A stretch of 64,000 bases of DNA from Nonomuraea angiospora. Its GTDB lineage: Bacteria; Actinomycetota; Actinomycetes; Streptosporangiales; Streptosporangiaceae. The position numbers and the translations under genes are program-made. This document shows, piece after piece, positions 1 through 7,634 of this stretch. Within the stretch, counting starts at the first letter, position 1. The number at the start of each line of letters is the position of its first letter. The stretch lies in NCBI RefSeq assembly GCF_014873145.1, contig NZ_JADBEK010000001.1:9238001-9302000 (forward strand), written 5' to 3'. The notes below the pieces were generated by a model. That model worked only from the letters and a program-made list of their open reading frames with translations. It searched no databases and was not told the origin of the DNA.

Positions 1-175
1 GGCGGTGCTGCTGCTCGGCGTCGTGCGCAACGCGCTCATCCTCGCCGACGTGGCCAACGAGGTCCTGAACTTCGTGACGGGCCTGCTGCTCGTCGCATCC
101 GTGCTGGCGCCGAACCTGGGGGCGGTATGGCGGCGGCGCACCTCACCACAAGTGGAAGGGAAGTCCGTTTCATGA
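1..175 (+). CDS. Sugar ABC transporter permease, C-terminal end (partial)
   Basis: Only the last 57 codons are in the window, read from base 2. They encode one hydrophobic segment (LNFVTGLLLVASVLAP) followed by a short basic cytoplasmic tail ending KSVS. This looks like the end of a BPD_transp_2-type permease of a sugar importer, which moves monosaccharide across the membrane with ATPase and binding-protein partners. The stop TGA (173-175) overlaps the ATG of the downstream binding lipoprotein (ATGA, 172-175), so the two are in one operon and probably translationally coupled. Family is inferred from the short tail and the neighbour; substrate cannot be read from this fragment. Confidence 0.7.
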   Translation, partial: AVLLLGVVRNALILADVANEVLNFVTGLLLVASVLAPNLGAVWRRRTSPQVEGKSVS

Positions 176-1257
176 CAACGCGCACCCCCTGGCGGCCTAC
201 GGCGCTCCTTGCCGGACTCGTCCTGCTGACGGCCGCCTGCGGCGGCACCACCAAGAGCGACGTGGCACAGCAGTCCTCCGCCTCCGCCACGGCCGCCGCG
301 TCCTCGGCCCCGGCCGCGGATCCGAACGCCCCGCTCAAGCAGGGACTGAAGATCGCGTTCCTGCCCAAGCAGGTCAACAACCCGTACTTCACGATCGCCG
401 ACAACGGCGGGATCGAGGCCGCCAAGGAGTTCGGCGGCGAGGGCAAGGAGGTCGGGCCGTCCGACGCCAGCGCGTCCTCGCAGGTCTCCTACATCAACAC
501 GCTGATGCAGCAGAAGCAGGACGCCATCGTCATCTCCGCGAACGACCCGAACGCCGTCGTGCCCGCGCTCAAGCAGGCCATGGCCGCCGGGGTCAAGGTC
601 GTCAGCTACGACTCCGACACCGCCCCCGAGGGCCGCGACGTGTTCGTCAACCAGGCCAGCCCCGAGGACCTGGGCCGGACCGAGGTGCAGCTGCTGGCCG
701 AGCAGATCGGGCACAAGGGCAAGATCGCCGTGCTCTCCGCCACCCCCAACGCGACGAACCAGAACACCTGGATCGACTTCATGAAGGACGAGCTCAAGAA
801 GCCCGAGTACAAGGACATGGAGCTGGTCAAGGTCGCCTACGGCAACGACGACGACCAGAAGTCGTTCACCGAGACGCAGGGGCTGCTGCGCTCGTACCCG
901 GACCTGGCGGGCATCATCTCGCCCACGACCGTGGGGATCGCCGCGGCGGCCCGCTACCTGTCGGACTCGCCGTCCAAGGGCAAGGTCAAGCTGACCGGGC
1001 TCGGCACCCCCAACCAGCTCAGGAAGTTCGTCAAGGACGGCACCATCGAGGCGTTCGAGCTGTGGAACCCGGCCGACCTGGGCTACCTGGCCTCCTACGC
1101 GGCGGCGGCGCTGGCGTCCGGGCAGATCACCGGGGCCGAAGGGGAGAAGTTCAAGGCGGGCAAGCTCGGCGAGTACACGATCGGGGCCAAGGGCGAGGTG
1201 CTGCTGGGCAAGCCGACCGTGTTCAACAAGGACAACATCGACAAGTTCGACTTCTGA
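172..1257 (+). CDS. rhaS: Rhamnose-type sugar ABC transporter substrate-binding lipoprotein
   Basis: 361-residue periplasmic-binding-protein-like lipoprotein. The start at ATG 172 gives a clean lipoprotein signal peptide (MTTRTPWRP, hydrophobic core, lipobox LTAAC with Cys23); an in-frame ATG at 127 would prepend 15 hydrophilic residues and lies inside the permease. A Ser/Ala-rich tether (about residues 28-50) leads into a type I binding fold (Peripla_BP_4) starting KIAFLPKQVNNPYF, with the family-typical VISANDPNAVVPAL and GVKVVSYDSD segments. This subgroup includes rhamnose (RhaS) and autoinducer-2 (LsrB) receptors; rhamnose is the likelier ligand in actinomycetes but is not proven here. 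Last gene of its operon; it converges on the response regulator with a 20-nt gap. Confidence 0.82.
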   Translation: MTTRTPWRPTALLAGLVLLTAACGGTTKSDVAQQSSASATAAASSAPAADPNAPLKQGLKIAFLPKQVNNPYFTIADNGGIEAAKEFGGEGKEVGPSDASASSQVSYINTLMQQKQDAIVISANDPNAVVPALKQAMAAGVKVVSYDSDTAPEGRDVFVNQASPEDLGRTEVQLLAEQIGHKGKIAVLSATPNATNQNTWIDFMKDELKKPEYKDMELVKVAYGNDDDQKSFTETQGLLRSYPDLAGIISPTTVGIAAAARYLSDSPSKGKVKLTGLGTPNQLRKFVKDGTIEAFELWNPADLGYLASYAAAALASGQITGAEGEKFKAGKLGEYTIGAKGEVLLGKPTVFNKDNIDKFDF

Positions 1258-1277
1258 GGCTCTGAGGCTTCTGACGC

Positions 1278-1943
1278 TCACGCCCGGCCGCGCGGCACGA
1301 CCAGGCCCGACTCGTACGCCATGACGACGGCCTGGGTCCTGTCGCGCAGGCCGAGCTTGTTCAGCACCCGGCTCACGTGGGTCTTGACCGTCTCCTCTGT
1401 GACCACCAGCCTGGCCGCGATCTCGGGGTTGGACAGGCCCTCGGCGACCAGCCGCAGGACCTGCGTCTCGCGCGGGGTCAGCGCGGACAGCCCCCCGGCC
1501 TCCGGCCTCGGGCCGCCCATGCGGGCGAACTCGCTGATGAGGCGGCGGGTGACGGCCGGGGCCAGCAGCGCCTCGCCGGCGGCGATCACGCGTACGGCGT
1601 CGAAGAGGCGCTCGGCGGTGACGTCCTTGAGCAGGAAGCCGCTGGCTCCGGCGCGCAGGGCGTCGTAGACGTACTCGTCCAGGTCGAACGTGGTCAGGAT
1701 GAGCACCCTCGGCCCGCCGTTGAGGCGCCTGGTGGCCTCGATGCCGTCCATGACCGGCATGCGCACGTCCATGAGCACCACGTCGGGGGACAGCTCGCGG
1801 CAGACCCGCACCGCCTCGGCCCCGTCGGCGGCGGTGCCCGCGACCTCGAAGTCCGGCTGGGTGTCGAGCAGCTCGGCGAACCCCGTCCGCACCACCAGAT
1901 GGTCGTCGGCGATCACGATCCTGAGCCTGCCGGGCCCGCTCAT
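1278..1943 (-). CDS. NarL/FixJ-family response regulator
   Basis: 221-residue two-component response regulator. The N-terminal receiver has the acidic pair Asp13-Asp14, the phospho-acceptor Asp59 in VVLMDVRMP, the Thr84/Thr85 switch and Lys106 (FLLKDV). The C-terminal LuxR-type HTH (about residues 150-215) contains LTPRETQVLRLVAEGLSNPEIAARL and ETVKTHVSRVLNKLGLRDR. It is the second gene after the histidine kinase, overlapping it by four bases (1940-1943), so the two form a coupled pair. It probably controls the divergent ABC exporter 1.5 kb away, as is common for this arrangement in actinomycetes; that target is inferred from position only. Confidence 0.9.
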   Translation of the reverse strand: MSGPGRLRIVIADDHLVVRTGFAELLDTQPDFEVAGTAADGAEAVRVCRELSPDVVLMDVRMPVMDGIEATRRLNGGPRVLILTTFDLDEYVYDALRAGASGFLLKDVTAERLFDAVRVIAAGEALLAPAVTRRLISEFARMGGPRPEAGGLSALTPRETQVLRLVAEGLSNPEIAARLVVTEETVKTHVSRVLNKLGLRDRTQAVVMAYESGLVVPRGRA

Positions 1944-3280
1944 GCGCCCTCCTCGTCCCGTCCGGGCAGGCGGGCCTCCACCAGGAACCCGCCGCCCTGG
2001 GCGGGGCCCGTGCGCAGCTCGCCGCCGACGGCCGCGGCCCGCTCGCGCATGCCGGACAGGCCGTGTCCACCACTGTGCCCACCACTGTGCCCACCACTGG
2101 GCCCACCTTCGGTGTTCGACGGTCCCGGGCCGTTGTCGCGGACGACCAGCCGCAGGCCGGGGCCGGTGTAGTCGAGCTCCACGTCCACGGCGGCACCGGG
2201 CGCGTGGCGGCGCGCGTTGGTGAGCGCCTCCTGGATGATCCGGTACGCGGCCAGCTCCACGCCGGGATCGAGCTCCACCGGCGAGCCCCGCAGGACGAGC
2301 CGGGTGCTCGTGCCCGACGCCTCGCGCGACTCGTCGAGCAGCTCGTTGAGCTCGTGCAGGCGCAGGCCGGGCTGGGGACGCCAGGCCGACTCGGCCTCGG
2401 CGTCCTCGCGCAGCACGCCGAGCAGCCGCCGCATCTCGGTCAGCGCCGCCCGCGCGGTGTCGCCGATGGCCAGCAGCCGCTCCGCACCCGCCTCCGGCAT
2501 GCCCGGGACGGCCAGCCGGGCGGTCTCCGCCTGGACGGCGACCATGGAGATGTGGTGGGCGACCACGTCGTGCAGCTCACGGGCGATGCGGGCGCGCTCG
2601 CCGCGCGCGGTGTGCTCGACCAGGCTGTCGGCCATGACCTGCCGGGCGGCGGTGTCGGCGCGGGCCCTGCGGCGGGCCCGTACGGCGATCCCGGCCAGCG
2701 CCAGCGCCGGGGCCAGGCAGGCGAGCAGCAGCGTGAGCGCCCGCACCCGCTCGCCCGGCCCGATCACCACCGCCAGCACCGGGTACGGCACCGCGACGAG
2801 CAGGGCCGCGGCCGGCGCACCGCGGCGGCCCGCCCGGTAGCCGGCGATCAGCTGCGCCGCCGCGCCCGGCACGGTCAGCGTGTGGAAGGCCAGGACCGAC
2901 AGCGCGCCCGCCCCGGTGGCCAGGAGCGCTGCCACGGACGGCTGGGCCCACAGGAGGGGGAGCGGCAGCGTGGTGGCCAGCGCGAGCAGGGGGAACACCA
3001 CGAGGAGCAGCGGGGCCACGCCGTCATCGGCCGGCCGCAGCGCGTCGGGGCTCACGGGGTGACTGCCCACCGGGGCGCTCACGGTATCCGAGAGCGCGGG
3101 CGCGCTCCCGGACTGCACGACCGACTCGATCACCGCGAGCACCGCCAGGGCCACCCCGAGCACGACCGGCAGGTGCCGGGCCGCGGCGGGGCCGTACGGC
3201 ACGGCCGCCCCGATCCGGCGCGCCCACGCGAGGGGCACCGCGACGACGCGGCTCCACCTCCGGTCCTGCACTCGTTCCAC
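1940..3280 (-). CDS. Sensor histidine kinase (HisKA_3 type)
   Basis: 446-residue membrane histidine kinase from GTG at 3278-3280. Several transmembrane segments occupy about residues 35-205 with a short outside loop (55-88) after the first. The DHp helix has GERARIARELHDVVAHHISM with phospho-accepting His237. The HATPase_c domain shows the N box (EALTNARRHAPG), G1 (DNGPGPS) and G2 (GHGLSGMRERAAAVGGE). Between G1 and G2 there is an unusual glycine-histidine insert (GGHS repeated), produced by a 12-bp tandem repeat at 2067-2102. Such kinases phosphorylate NarL-type regulators; the partner overlaps its 3' end. The ligand is unknown. Confidence 0.88.
   Translation of the reverse strand: MERVQDRRWSRVVAVPLAWARRIGAAVPYGPAAARHLPVVLGVALAVLAVIESVVQSGSAPALSDTVSAPVGSHPVSPDALRPADDGVAPLLLVVFPLLALATTLPLPLLWAQPSVAALLATGAGALSVLAFHTLTVPGAAAQLIAGYRAGRRGAPAAALLVAVPYPVLAVVIGPGERVRALTLLLACLAPALALAGIAVRARRRARADTAARQVMADSLVEHTARGERARIARELHDVVAHHISMVAVQAETARLAVPGMPEAGAERLLAIGDTARAALTEMRRLLGVLREDAEAESAWRPQPGLRLHELNELLDESREASGTSTRLVLRGSPVELDPGVELAAYRIIQEALTNARRHAPGAAVDVELDYTGPGLRLVVRDNGPGPSNTEGGPSGGHSGGHSGGHGLSGMRERAAAVGGELRTGPAQGGGFLVEARLPGRDEEGA
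2067..2102. repeat. 12-bp tandem repeat (3 units) inside the histidine kinase ATPase domain
   Basis: Three consecutive copies of ccaccactgtgc (the third reads ccaccactgggc). On the coding strand they add Gly-Gly-His-Ser units in the ATP-lid region between the G1 and G2 boxes. The unit is a multiple of three, so copy-number change would not shift the frame. Confidence 0.9.
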
Positions 3281-3314
3281 CAGGTCATTGTCCCGGGCGC
3301 GGGCAAATGTGGCA

Positions 3315-3350
3315 TCCCTCGTAAGAGGGACGAGACGTAGCTGGCGCCAG
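3315..3350. promoter_or_regulatory. Two palindromes between kinase and ABC exporter
   Basis: In the 134-bp divergent intergenic region, TCCCTC-GTAA-GAGGGA (3315-3330) is a perfect 6-4-6 inverted repeat and CTGGCGCCAG (3341-3350) is a 10-bp palindrome. Their position between the two-component system and the exporter makes them candidate binding sites for the response regulator. Function is inferred from position only. Confidence 0.4.
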
Positions 3351-3401
3351 TGACGCCGCAGATCGCTCCGCCGCGTGACGACCCGGGCCGGTGCCGCTGC
3401 C

Positions 3402-3407
3402 TAGTCT
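3402..3407 (+). promoter_or_regulatory. -10 box TAGTCT of a leaderless promoter (ABC exporter)
   Basis: TAGTCT ends 7 nt before GTG 3415, the spacing expected when transcription starts on the start codon. No Shine-Dalgarno sequence precedes the GTG. The same hexamer and the same 7-nt gap precede the kinase at 34075. Confidence 0.6.
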
Positions 3408-3414
3408 GCCTGCC

Positions 3415-4332
3415 GTGGAAGCAACCATCGAAGTCAGCGGCCTGCGCAAGCGGTTCGGCTCGACCCGGGCGCTGGACGGGATGACGTTCACCGTGCTGCC
3501 CGGCCAGGTCACCGGGTTCGTCGGGCCGAACGGCGCGGGCAAGTCCACCACCATGCGGGTGGTGCTCGGCCTGGACACGGCCGACGAGGGCCACGCCCTG
3601 GTCGGCGGGCGCCCGTACGCGAGCCTGCGCAGCCCGCTGAGCCACGCCGGCGCGTTGCTGGACGCGGCCGCGCTGCAGCCGGGCCGCACCGCGCGCAACC
3701 ACCTCCTGTGGCTGGCCCACTCCCAGGGCCTCGGCGCCCGGCGGGTGGACGAGGTGATCGAGCAGGTCGGGCTGACGCCGGCGGCCCGGCGCCGGGCGGG
3801 CGGCTACTCGCTGGGCATGCGCCAGCGCCTCGGCATCGCGGCGGCGCTGCTCGGCGACCCGCCGGTGCTCATGCTGGACGAGCCGTTCAACGGCCTCGAC
3901 CCCGAGGGCATCGTGTGGATCCGGGGCTTCCTGCGGTCGCTGGCCGCGGAGGGGCGTGCCGTGCTGGTGTCCAGTCACTTGATGAGCGAGCTCCAGGACA
4001 CCGCCGGCCATCTCGTGGTGGTGGGCAGGGGCCGGGTCGTCGCGGACACCAGCGTGGCCGACCTGATCGCGACCGCCTCGCAGGACCGGGTGACCCTGCG
4101 GACGCAGGCGCGCCCGGAGGCGATGTCGGTATTGGCTGAGGCCGGGGGCACCGTGACCGTCACCGATCGGGACACGCTGGTCGTCTCCGGGCTGGCGGCC
4201 GAGCACATCGTGCGGCTGCTCGCCTCGCGGGCGGTGCCGTTCTCCGAGGTGGCGGCCCACCGGGCGTCGCTGGAAGAGGCGTACCTGGACCTCACCAGGG
4301 ACGCGGTCGAGTTCAAGGGGGCGGCGCGATGA
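3415..4332 (+). CDS. ABC exporter ATP-binding protein
   Basis: 305-residue ABC ATPase. Walker A is GPNGAGKST (residues 37-45), the signature is YSLGMRQ (about 131-136), Walker B is VLMLDE (151-156) followed by PFNGLDPEG, and the H-loop is VSSHLMSE. The C-terminal 80 residues are the accessory domain found in antibiotic/lipid exporters of the DrrA/CcmA type. GTG 3415 is preferred over the upstream in-frame GTG 3391 because a -10 box ends 7 nt before it. It overlaps the first permease by ATGA. With two permeases it forms an exporter, probably under control of the divergent two-component system; the cargo is unknown. Confidence 0.88.
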   Translation: MEATIEVSGLRKRFGSTRALDGMTFTVLPGQVTGFVGPNGAGKSTTMRVVLGLDTADEGHALVGGRPYASLRSPLSHAGALLDAAALQPGRTARNHLLWLAHSQGLGARRVDEVIEQVGLTPAARRRAGGYSLGMRQRLGIAAALLGDPPVLMLDEPFNGLDPEGIVWIRGFLRSLAAEGRAVLVSSHLMSELQDTAGHLVVVGRGRVVADTSVADLIATASQDRVTLRTQARPEAMSVLAEAGGTVTVTDRDTLVVSGLAAEHIVRLLASRAVPFSEVAAHRASLEEAYLDLTRDAVEFKGAAR

Positions 4333-5882
4333 CCACCGTGACCCCCTACCGCCCGGGCCCGCGGGCCGGGCGCGACGGCTTCGCGCAGCTGCTGCGGGCC
4401 GAGTGGACCAAGCTCCGCACGGTGCGCGGCTGGATGGCGGGCCTGACGCTGGCGACGTTGCTCGTCGTCCTGCTCGGGGTGCTCTTCGGGACCGGCAGCC
4501 GCTCCTCCTGCATGAACGGGCCGATCGAGGTGCCCTGCCCGCCACCGCCGACCGGGCCCGGCGGCGAGGCCGTGGAGGACCGGTTCTACTTCGTGCACCA
4601 GCAGCTCGACGGCGACGGCAGCATCACCGTACGCGTGAACTCCATGACCGGGCAGCTCCGCAAGCCCGACGTGACCCCCGGCGTCCGGAACGTCGTCCCC
4701 GGCGTCACGCCGTGGGCCAAGGCGGGGGTCATGATCAAGCAGAGCGTCCGCCAGGGGGCCGCGTACGCGGCGGTGATGGTCACCGGGAGCCACGGGGTGC
4801 GGATGCAGCACGACTTCACCGAGGACGTGGCGGGCCTGCCCGGCGGGGCTCCCCGGTGGCTGCGGCTGACGCGTACCGGCGAGACGATCGTCGGCGAGGA
4901 GTCGGCCGACGGCTCGCGGTGGACCAGGGTGGGCACCGCCCGGATGGCGGCCGGGAAGGTCCGCGTCGGGCTGTTCGCGGCCTCTCCCGGCGACCTGACC
5001 GTGACCTCCAACGCGATCGGCGGGGCCGCGACGGCCTCCCGCTTCGCCGAGGTCACCGCCGACATGGACCAGGTCAGCCTGCGGGGCGTGGCCTCCGGGG
5101 GCACGTGGGCGCGTGACGACATCGGCGTCTCGCTCGAGGCCGACGGCACCCCGCACCACCCGGGCGGGCTCGCGCGCTCCGGCGACACGTACAGGATCAC
5201 GGGGGTCGGCGACATCGCGCCGGCCCAGGAGGGCATGCCCGCCGAGCGCGTCCTGACCGGGGTGCTGGCGGCACTGGTCGCCGTCATGGTGGTCGCGGTG
5301 TCGTTCGTCACCGCGGAGTACCGGCGCGGGCTCATCCGCACCACCCTGCTGGCCAGCCCGCGGCGCGGCCGGACGCTGGCGGCCAAGGCGGTCGTGGTGT
5401 TCGCGGCCGTGTTCGGCTTCGGGCTGGTCGCCACCGCCGTCACGGTGCCGGTCGGCCGGGCCCTCCTGGCGGGCAACGGCAACGTGCTCGCCCCCTTGCC
5501 GCCGCTCACCGCGCTGCGGCTGATCGCCGGGACCGCCGCGCTGCTCGGCGTGGCGGCGGTCTTCGCGCTCGCCCTCGGGTCGCTGTTCCGGCGCAGCGCC
5601 GTGGCCGTCATCGCGGCCATCGTGGCGATCGTCGTCCCCTACCTGCTGGCGACCGCGTCCCTGCTGCCCGACGAGGTGGCGCGGTGGCTGCTGCGGCTCA
5701 CGCCGGCGGCGGGCTTCGCGATCCAGCAGAGCATGGTCACGTACGAGCAGGTGACCGCCCGGTACGCCCCGGCGGAGGGCTACTTCCCGCTGCCGCCCTG
5801 GGCGGGGTTCGCGGTGCTGTGCGCGTACGCCGCCCTCGCCCTGGCCCTGGCCGCCCATCGGCTGCGCCGGAGGGACGTATGA
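4329..5882 (+). CDS. ABC exporter permease with large extracellular domain
   Basis: 517-residue membrane protein. It starts cytoplasmic with AEWTKLRTVRGW, typical of ABC-2-type permeases, then one transmembrane helix (about residues 36-56). A roughly 245-residue outside domain follows (about 60-300) before five more helices. The inserted domain (RFYFVHQQLDGDGSITVRVNS; AGVMIKQS; WLRLTRTGETIVGEESADG) has the pattern of a DUF1349/concanavalin-like jelly-roll fold. The membrane half contains EYRRGLIRTTLLASPRRGRTLAAKA, shared with the next gene. Start and stop overlap both neighbours (ATGA). The domain may bind a glycan or guide cargo at the cell surface; this is inference. Confidence 0.8.
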   Translation: MTTVTPYRPGPRAGRDGFAQLLRAEWTKLRTVRGWMAGLTLATLLVVLLGVLFGTGSRSSCMNGPIEVPCPPPPTGPGGEAVEDRFYFVHQQLDGDGSITVRVNSMTGQLRKPDVTPGVRNVVPGVTPWAKAGVMIKQSVRQGAAYAAVMVTGSHGVRMQHDFTEDVAGLPGGAPRWLRLTRTGETIVGEESADGSRWTRVGTARMAAGKVRVGLFAASPGDLTVTSNAIGGAATASRFAEVTADMDQVSLRGVASGGTWARDDIGVSLEADGTPHHPGGLARSGDTYRITGVGDIAPAQEGMPAERVLTGVLAALVAVMVVAVSFVTAEYRRGLIRTTLLASPRRGRTLAAKAVVVFAAVFGFGLVATAVTVPVGRALLAGNGNVLAPLPPLTALRLIAGTAALLGVAAVFALALGSLFRRSAVAVIAAIVAIVVPYLLATASLLPDEVARWLLRLTPAAGFAIQQSMVTYEQVTARYAPAEGYFPLPPWAGFAVLCAYAALALALAAHRLRRRDV

Positions 5883-6655
5883 GACGCGAGGTGCACGCCG
5901 AGTGGACCAAGCTGCGGACCGTGGCCGGGCCCGGGTGGCTGCTGGCCGGGGCCGTCGTGCTGACCGTGGCCCTGAGCGCCCTCGCGGCGGCCGTCGTGTC
6001 CTGCGCGACGGCGGGCTGCGGGCAGGACGCGGCCAGGATCAGCCTCGTCGGGGTCCAGCTGGGCCAGGCGATGGTGGCGCTGCTGGCCGTGGTGGCCGTC
6101 TGCGGCGAGTACAGCACCGGCATGATCCGCACCAGCCTCGCCGCGATGCCGCGCCGGACCACCACCTTGGCCGCCAAAGCGGTGGTGGTCGGCGGGCTCA
6201 CGCTGGGCGCGGCGATCCTCGCCGTGCTCGGGTCCGTGCTGGCGGGGCGGCTGCTGCTGCCGGGCAGCGGCTTCACGGCCGCGCACGGCTACCCGCCGCT
6301 GTCCCTGGCCGACGGGCCGACCCTGCGCGCCGCCGCGGGCTCGGTCCTCTACCTGGTGCTGATCGCGCTGCTCAGCCTCGGCCTGGCCACCGCCGTGCGC
6401 GACTCGGCCGCGGCTGCCGGGGTCGTGATCGGGCTCCTGTACGTGTTCCCGGTCGCGATCCTCATGGTCCCGGACCCCGAGGCGCAGCGGTTCCTGTGGT
6501 CGTTGTCCCCGACGAACGCCGGGCTGGCGGTCCAGACGACCGTGGATCTCGCGTCCCTGCCCATCGGGCCGTGGGAGGGCCTCGGCGTCCTCGCCGCGTG
6601 GTCCGCCGCCTCGCTCCTGGGCGGCGGCCTGCTCCTCCGGTACCGCGACGCGTGA
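5879..6655 (+). CDS. ABC exporter permease (short form)
   Basis: 258-residue ABC-2-type permease with about six membrane helices. It begins MRREVHAEWTKLRTVAGPGW, clearly paralogous to the start of the preceding permease, and contains GEYSTGMIRTSLAAMPRRTTTLAAKAVVVG. It lacks the large extracellular insert of its partner. The ATG at 5879 overlaps the upstream stop (ATGA, 5879-5882), which fixes the start. It completes a three-gene exporter (ATPase, long permease, short permease). A perfect CCGGTA-TT-TACCGG palindrome lies 25 nt after its stop. Confidence 0.82.
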   Translation: MRREVHAEWTKLRTVAGPGWLLAGAVVLTVALSALAAAVVSCATAGCGQDAARISLVGVQLGQAMVALLAVVAVCGEYSTGMIRTSLAAMPRRTTTLAAKAVVVGGLTLGAAILAVLGSVLAGRLLLPGSGFTAAHGYPPLSLADGPTLRAAAGSVLYLVLIALLSLGLATAVRDSAAAAGVVIGLLYVFPVAILMVPDPEAQRFLWSLSPTNAGLAVQTTVDLASLPIGPWEGLGVLAAWSAASLLGGGLLLRYRDA

Positions 6656-6679
6656 CCGAATACGAATAGAGGGGAAATG

Positions 6680-6693
6680 CCGGTATTTACCGG
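6680..6693. promoter_or_regulatory. Palindrome CCGGTA-TT-TACCGG
   Basis: Perfect 6-2-6 inverted repeat between the exporter operon and the L,D-transpeptidase gene. A 13-of-14 match (CCGGTAAATACCGT, compared with its other strand) occurs at 30559-30572 over the stop codon of the proton-channel partner gene. It could be a regulator site or a weak terminator. Confidence 0.35.
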
Positions 6694-6717
6694 GATTGAT
6701 ATTCTCGCGGACTTTGC

Positions 6718-6748
6718 TTGACAAAACCTCCCGTTGGATGTGAATTAT
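6718..6748 (+). promoter_or_regulatory. Candidate promoter of the L,D-transpeptidase gene
   Basis: A consensus -35 TTGACA (6718-6723) sits in an AT-rich stretch. TGAATT (6741-6746, 17-nt spacer) or the overlapping AATTAT (6743-6748, 19-nt spacer) could be the -10. The ATG is at 6774, giving a leader of about 20 nt without a clear ribosome binding site. Confidence 0.5.
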
Positions 6749-6773
6749 CGGCGATCTGGGTACGCGTCGATTT

Positions 6774-7634
6774 ATGAGCATAAGGGGAATGGCGGCGCTG
6801 GCCGCGGGATGTTTTCTGCCGCTGCTGGCCGCGGCGCCCGCTCTGGCGGACGAGCCCTCGCAGGGGGACACGGGCGTCCAGACCGACACGGGCGTCCCGG
6901 CGGTGCAGGCGGTGCCGGACGTGCTGAGGATGCCGGAGGTGAAGACGGACCCGGAGGTGAAGGCGGAACCCGAGGAGGTGAAGCGGGTCCCGGCGGTCAA
7001 GGGCGTCAAGGGTTCCCGCGCCGGGAAGATCGGCGTGCTGCGGCCGGGCGACCGGGGCGAGGAGGTCAGACAGCTCCAGCGGCGCCTGCGCGAGGGCGGC
7101 TTCTACTTCGGCCAGGCACACGGGGTCTACGACGAACAGACGAGGTACGCGGTCTGGGGGCTCCAGAAGAGCAGGGGGATGGTGCCCAGGGGCGAGGTGG
7201 GGCCGAAGACGTGGGCGGCGCTCAGGCGGACCAAGGGCCTGCGCCCGCTGGTGCCGCAGGGCGGCGCGGACCGGGTCGAGATCAGCCTGACCCACCAGTT
7301 GCTCACCGTCTATCGCGACAACCGCCCGGTGCTGGTCACCCACGTCTCCACCGGCGCCGAGGTGCAGTACTGCGAGAAGGGCCACTGCGGCAACGCGGTC
7401 ACGCCGGTGGGCGACTTCCGGGTGACCAGGAAGGCGCCCGGCTGGACGACGAGCCGCCTGGGCTCGATGTTCAACTCTCTCTACTTCCTCGGTGGCATCG
7501 CCATGCACGGCTCGACGGAGGTGCCGCTCAGGCCCGCCTCGCACGGCTGCGTACGCATGCCGCTGTCGACGTCCGTGCGCGTGTACAACATGGTGAAGGA
7601 GGGGGAGCCGGTGTACGTGCGCGGAGAGATCTAG
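6774..7634 (+). CDS. Secreted L,D-transpeptidase (PG-binding domain plus YkuD)
   Basis: 286-residue exported cell-wall enzyme. It has a Sec signal peptide (residues 1-26, ending ALA), a Val/Pro/Glu/Lys-rich linker (about 40-85), a PG_binding_1 domain (about 88-150; LRPGDRGEEVRQLQRRLREGGFY) and a YkuD catalytic domain (about 165-286). The active-site motif is present: His245 in AMHG and SHGCVRMP with Cys259. These enzymes make 3-3 peptidoglycan cross-links or anchor proteins to peptidoglycan. The gene converges on the flavoprotein gene; the two stops share the tetranucleotide CTAG at 7631-7634. The promoter region upstream is AT-rich. Confidence 0.9.
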   Translation: MSIRGMAALAAGCFLPLLAAAPALADEPSQGDTGVQTDTGVPAVQAVPDVLRMPEVKTDPEVKAEPEEVKRVPAVKGVKGSRAGKIGVLRPGDRGEEVRQLQRRLREGGFYFGQAHGVYDEQTRYAVWGLQKSRGMVPRGEVGPKTWAALRRTKGLRPLVPQGGADRVEISLTHQLLTVYRDNRPVLVTHVSTGAEVQYCEKGHCGNAVTPVGDFRVTRKAPGWTTSRLGSMFNSLYFLGGIAMHGSTEVPLRPASHGCVRMPLSTSVRVYNMVKEGEPVYVRGEI

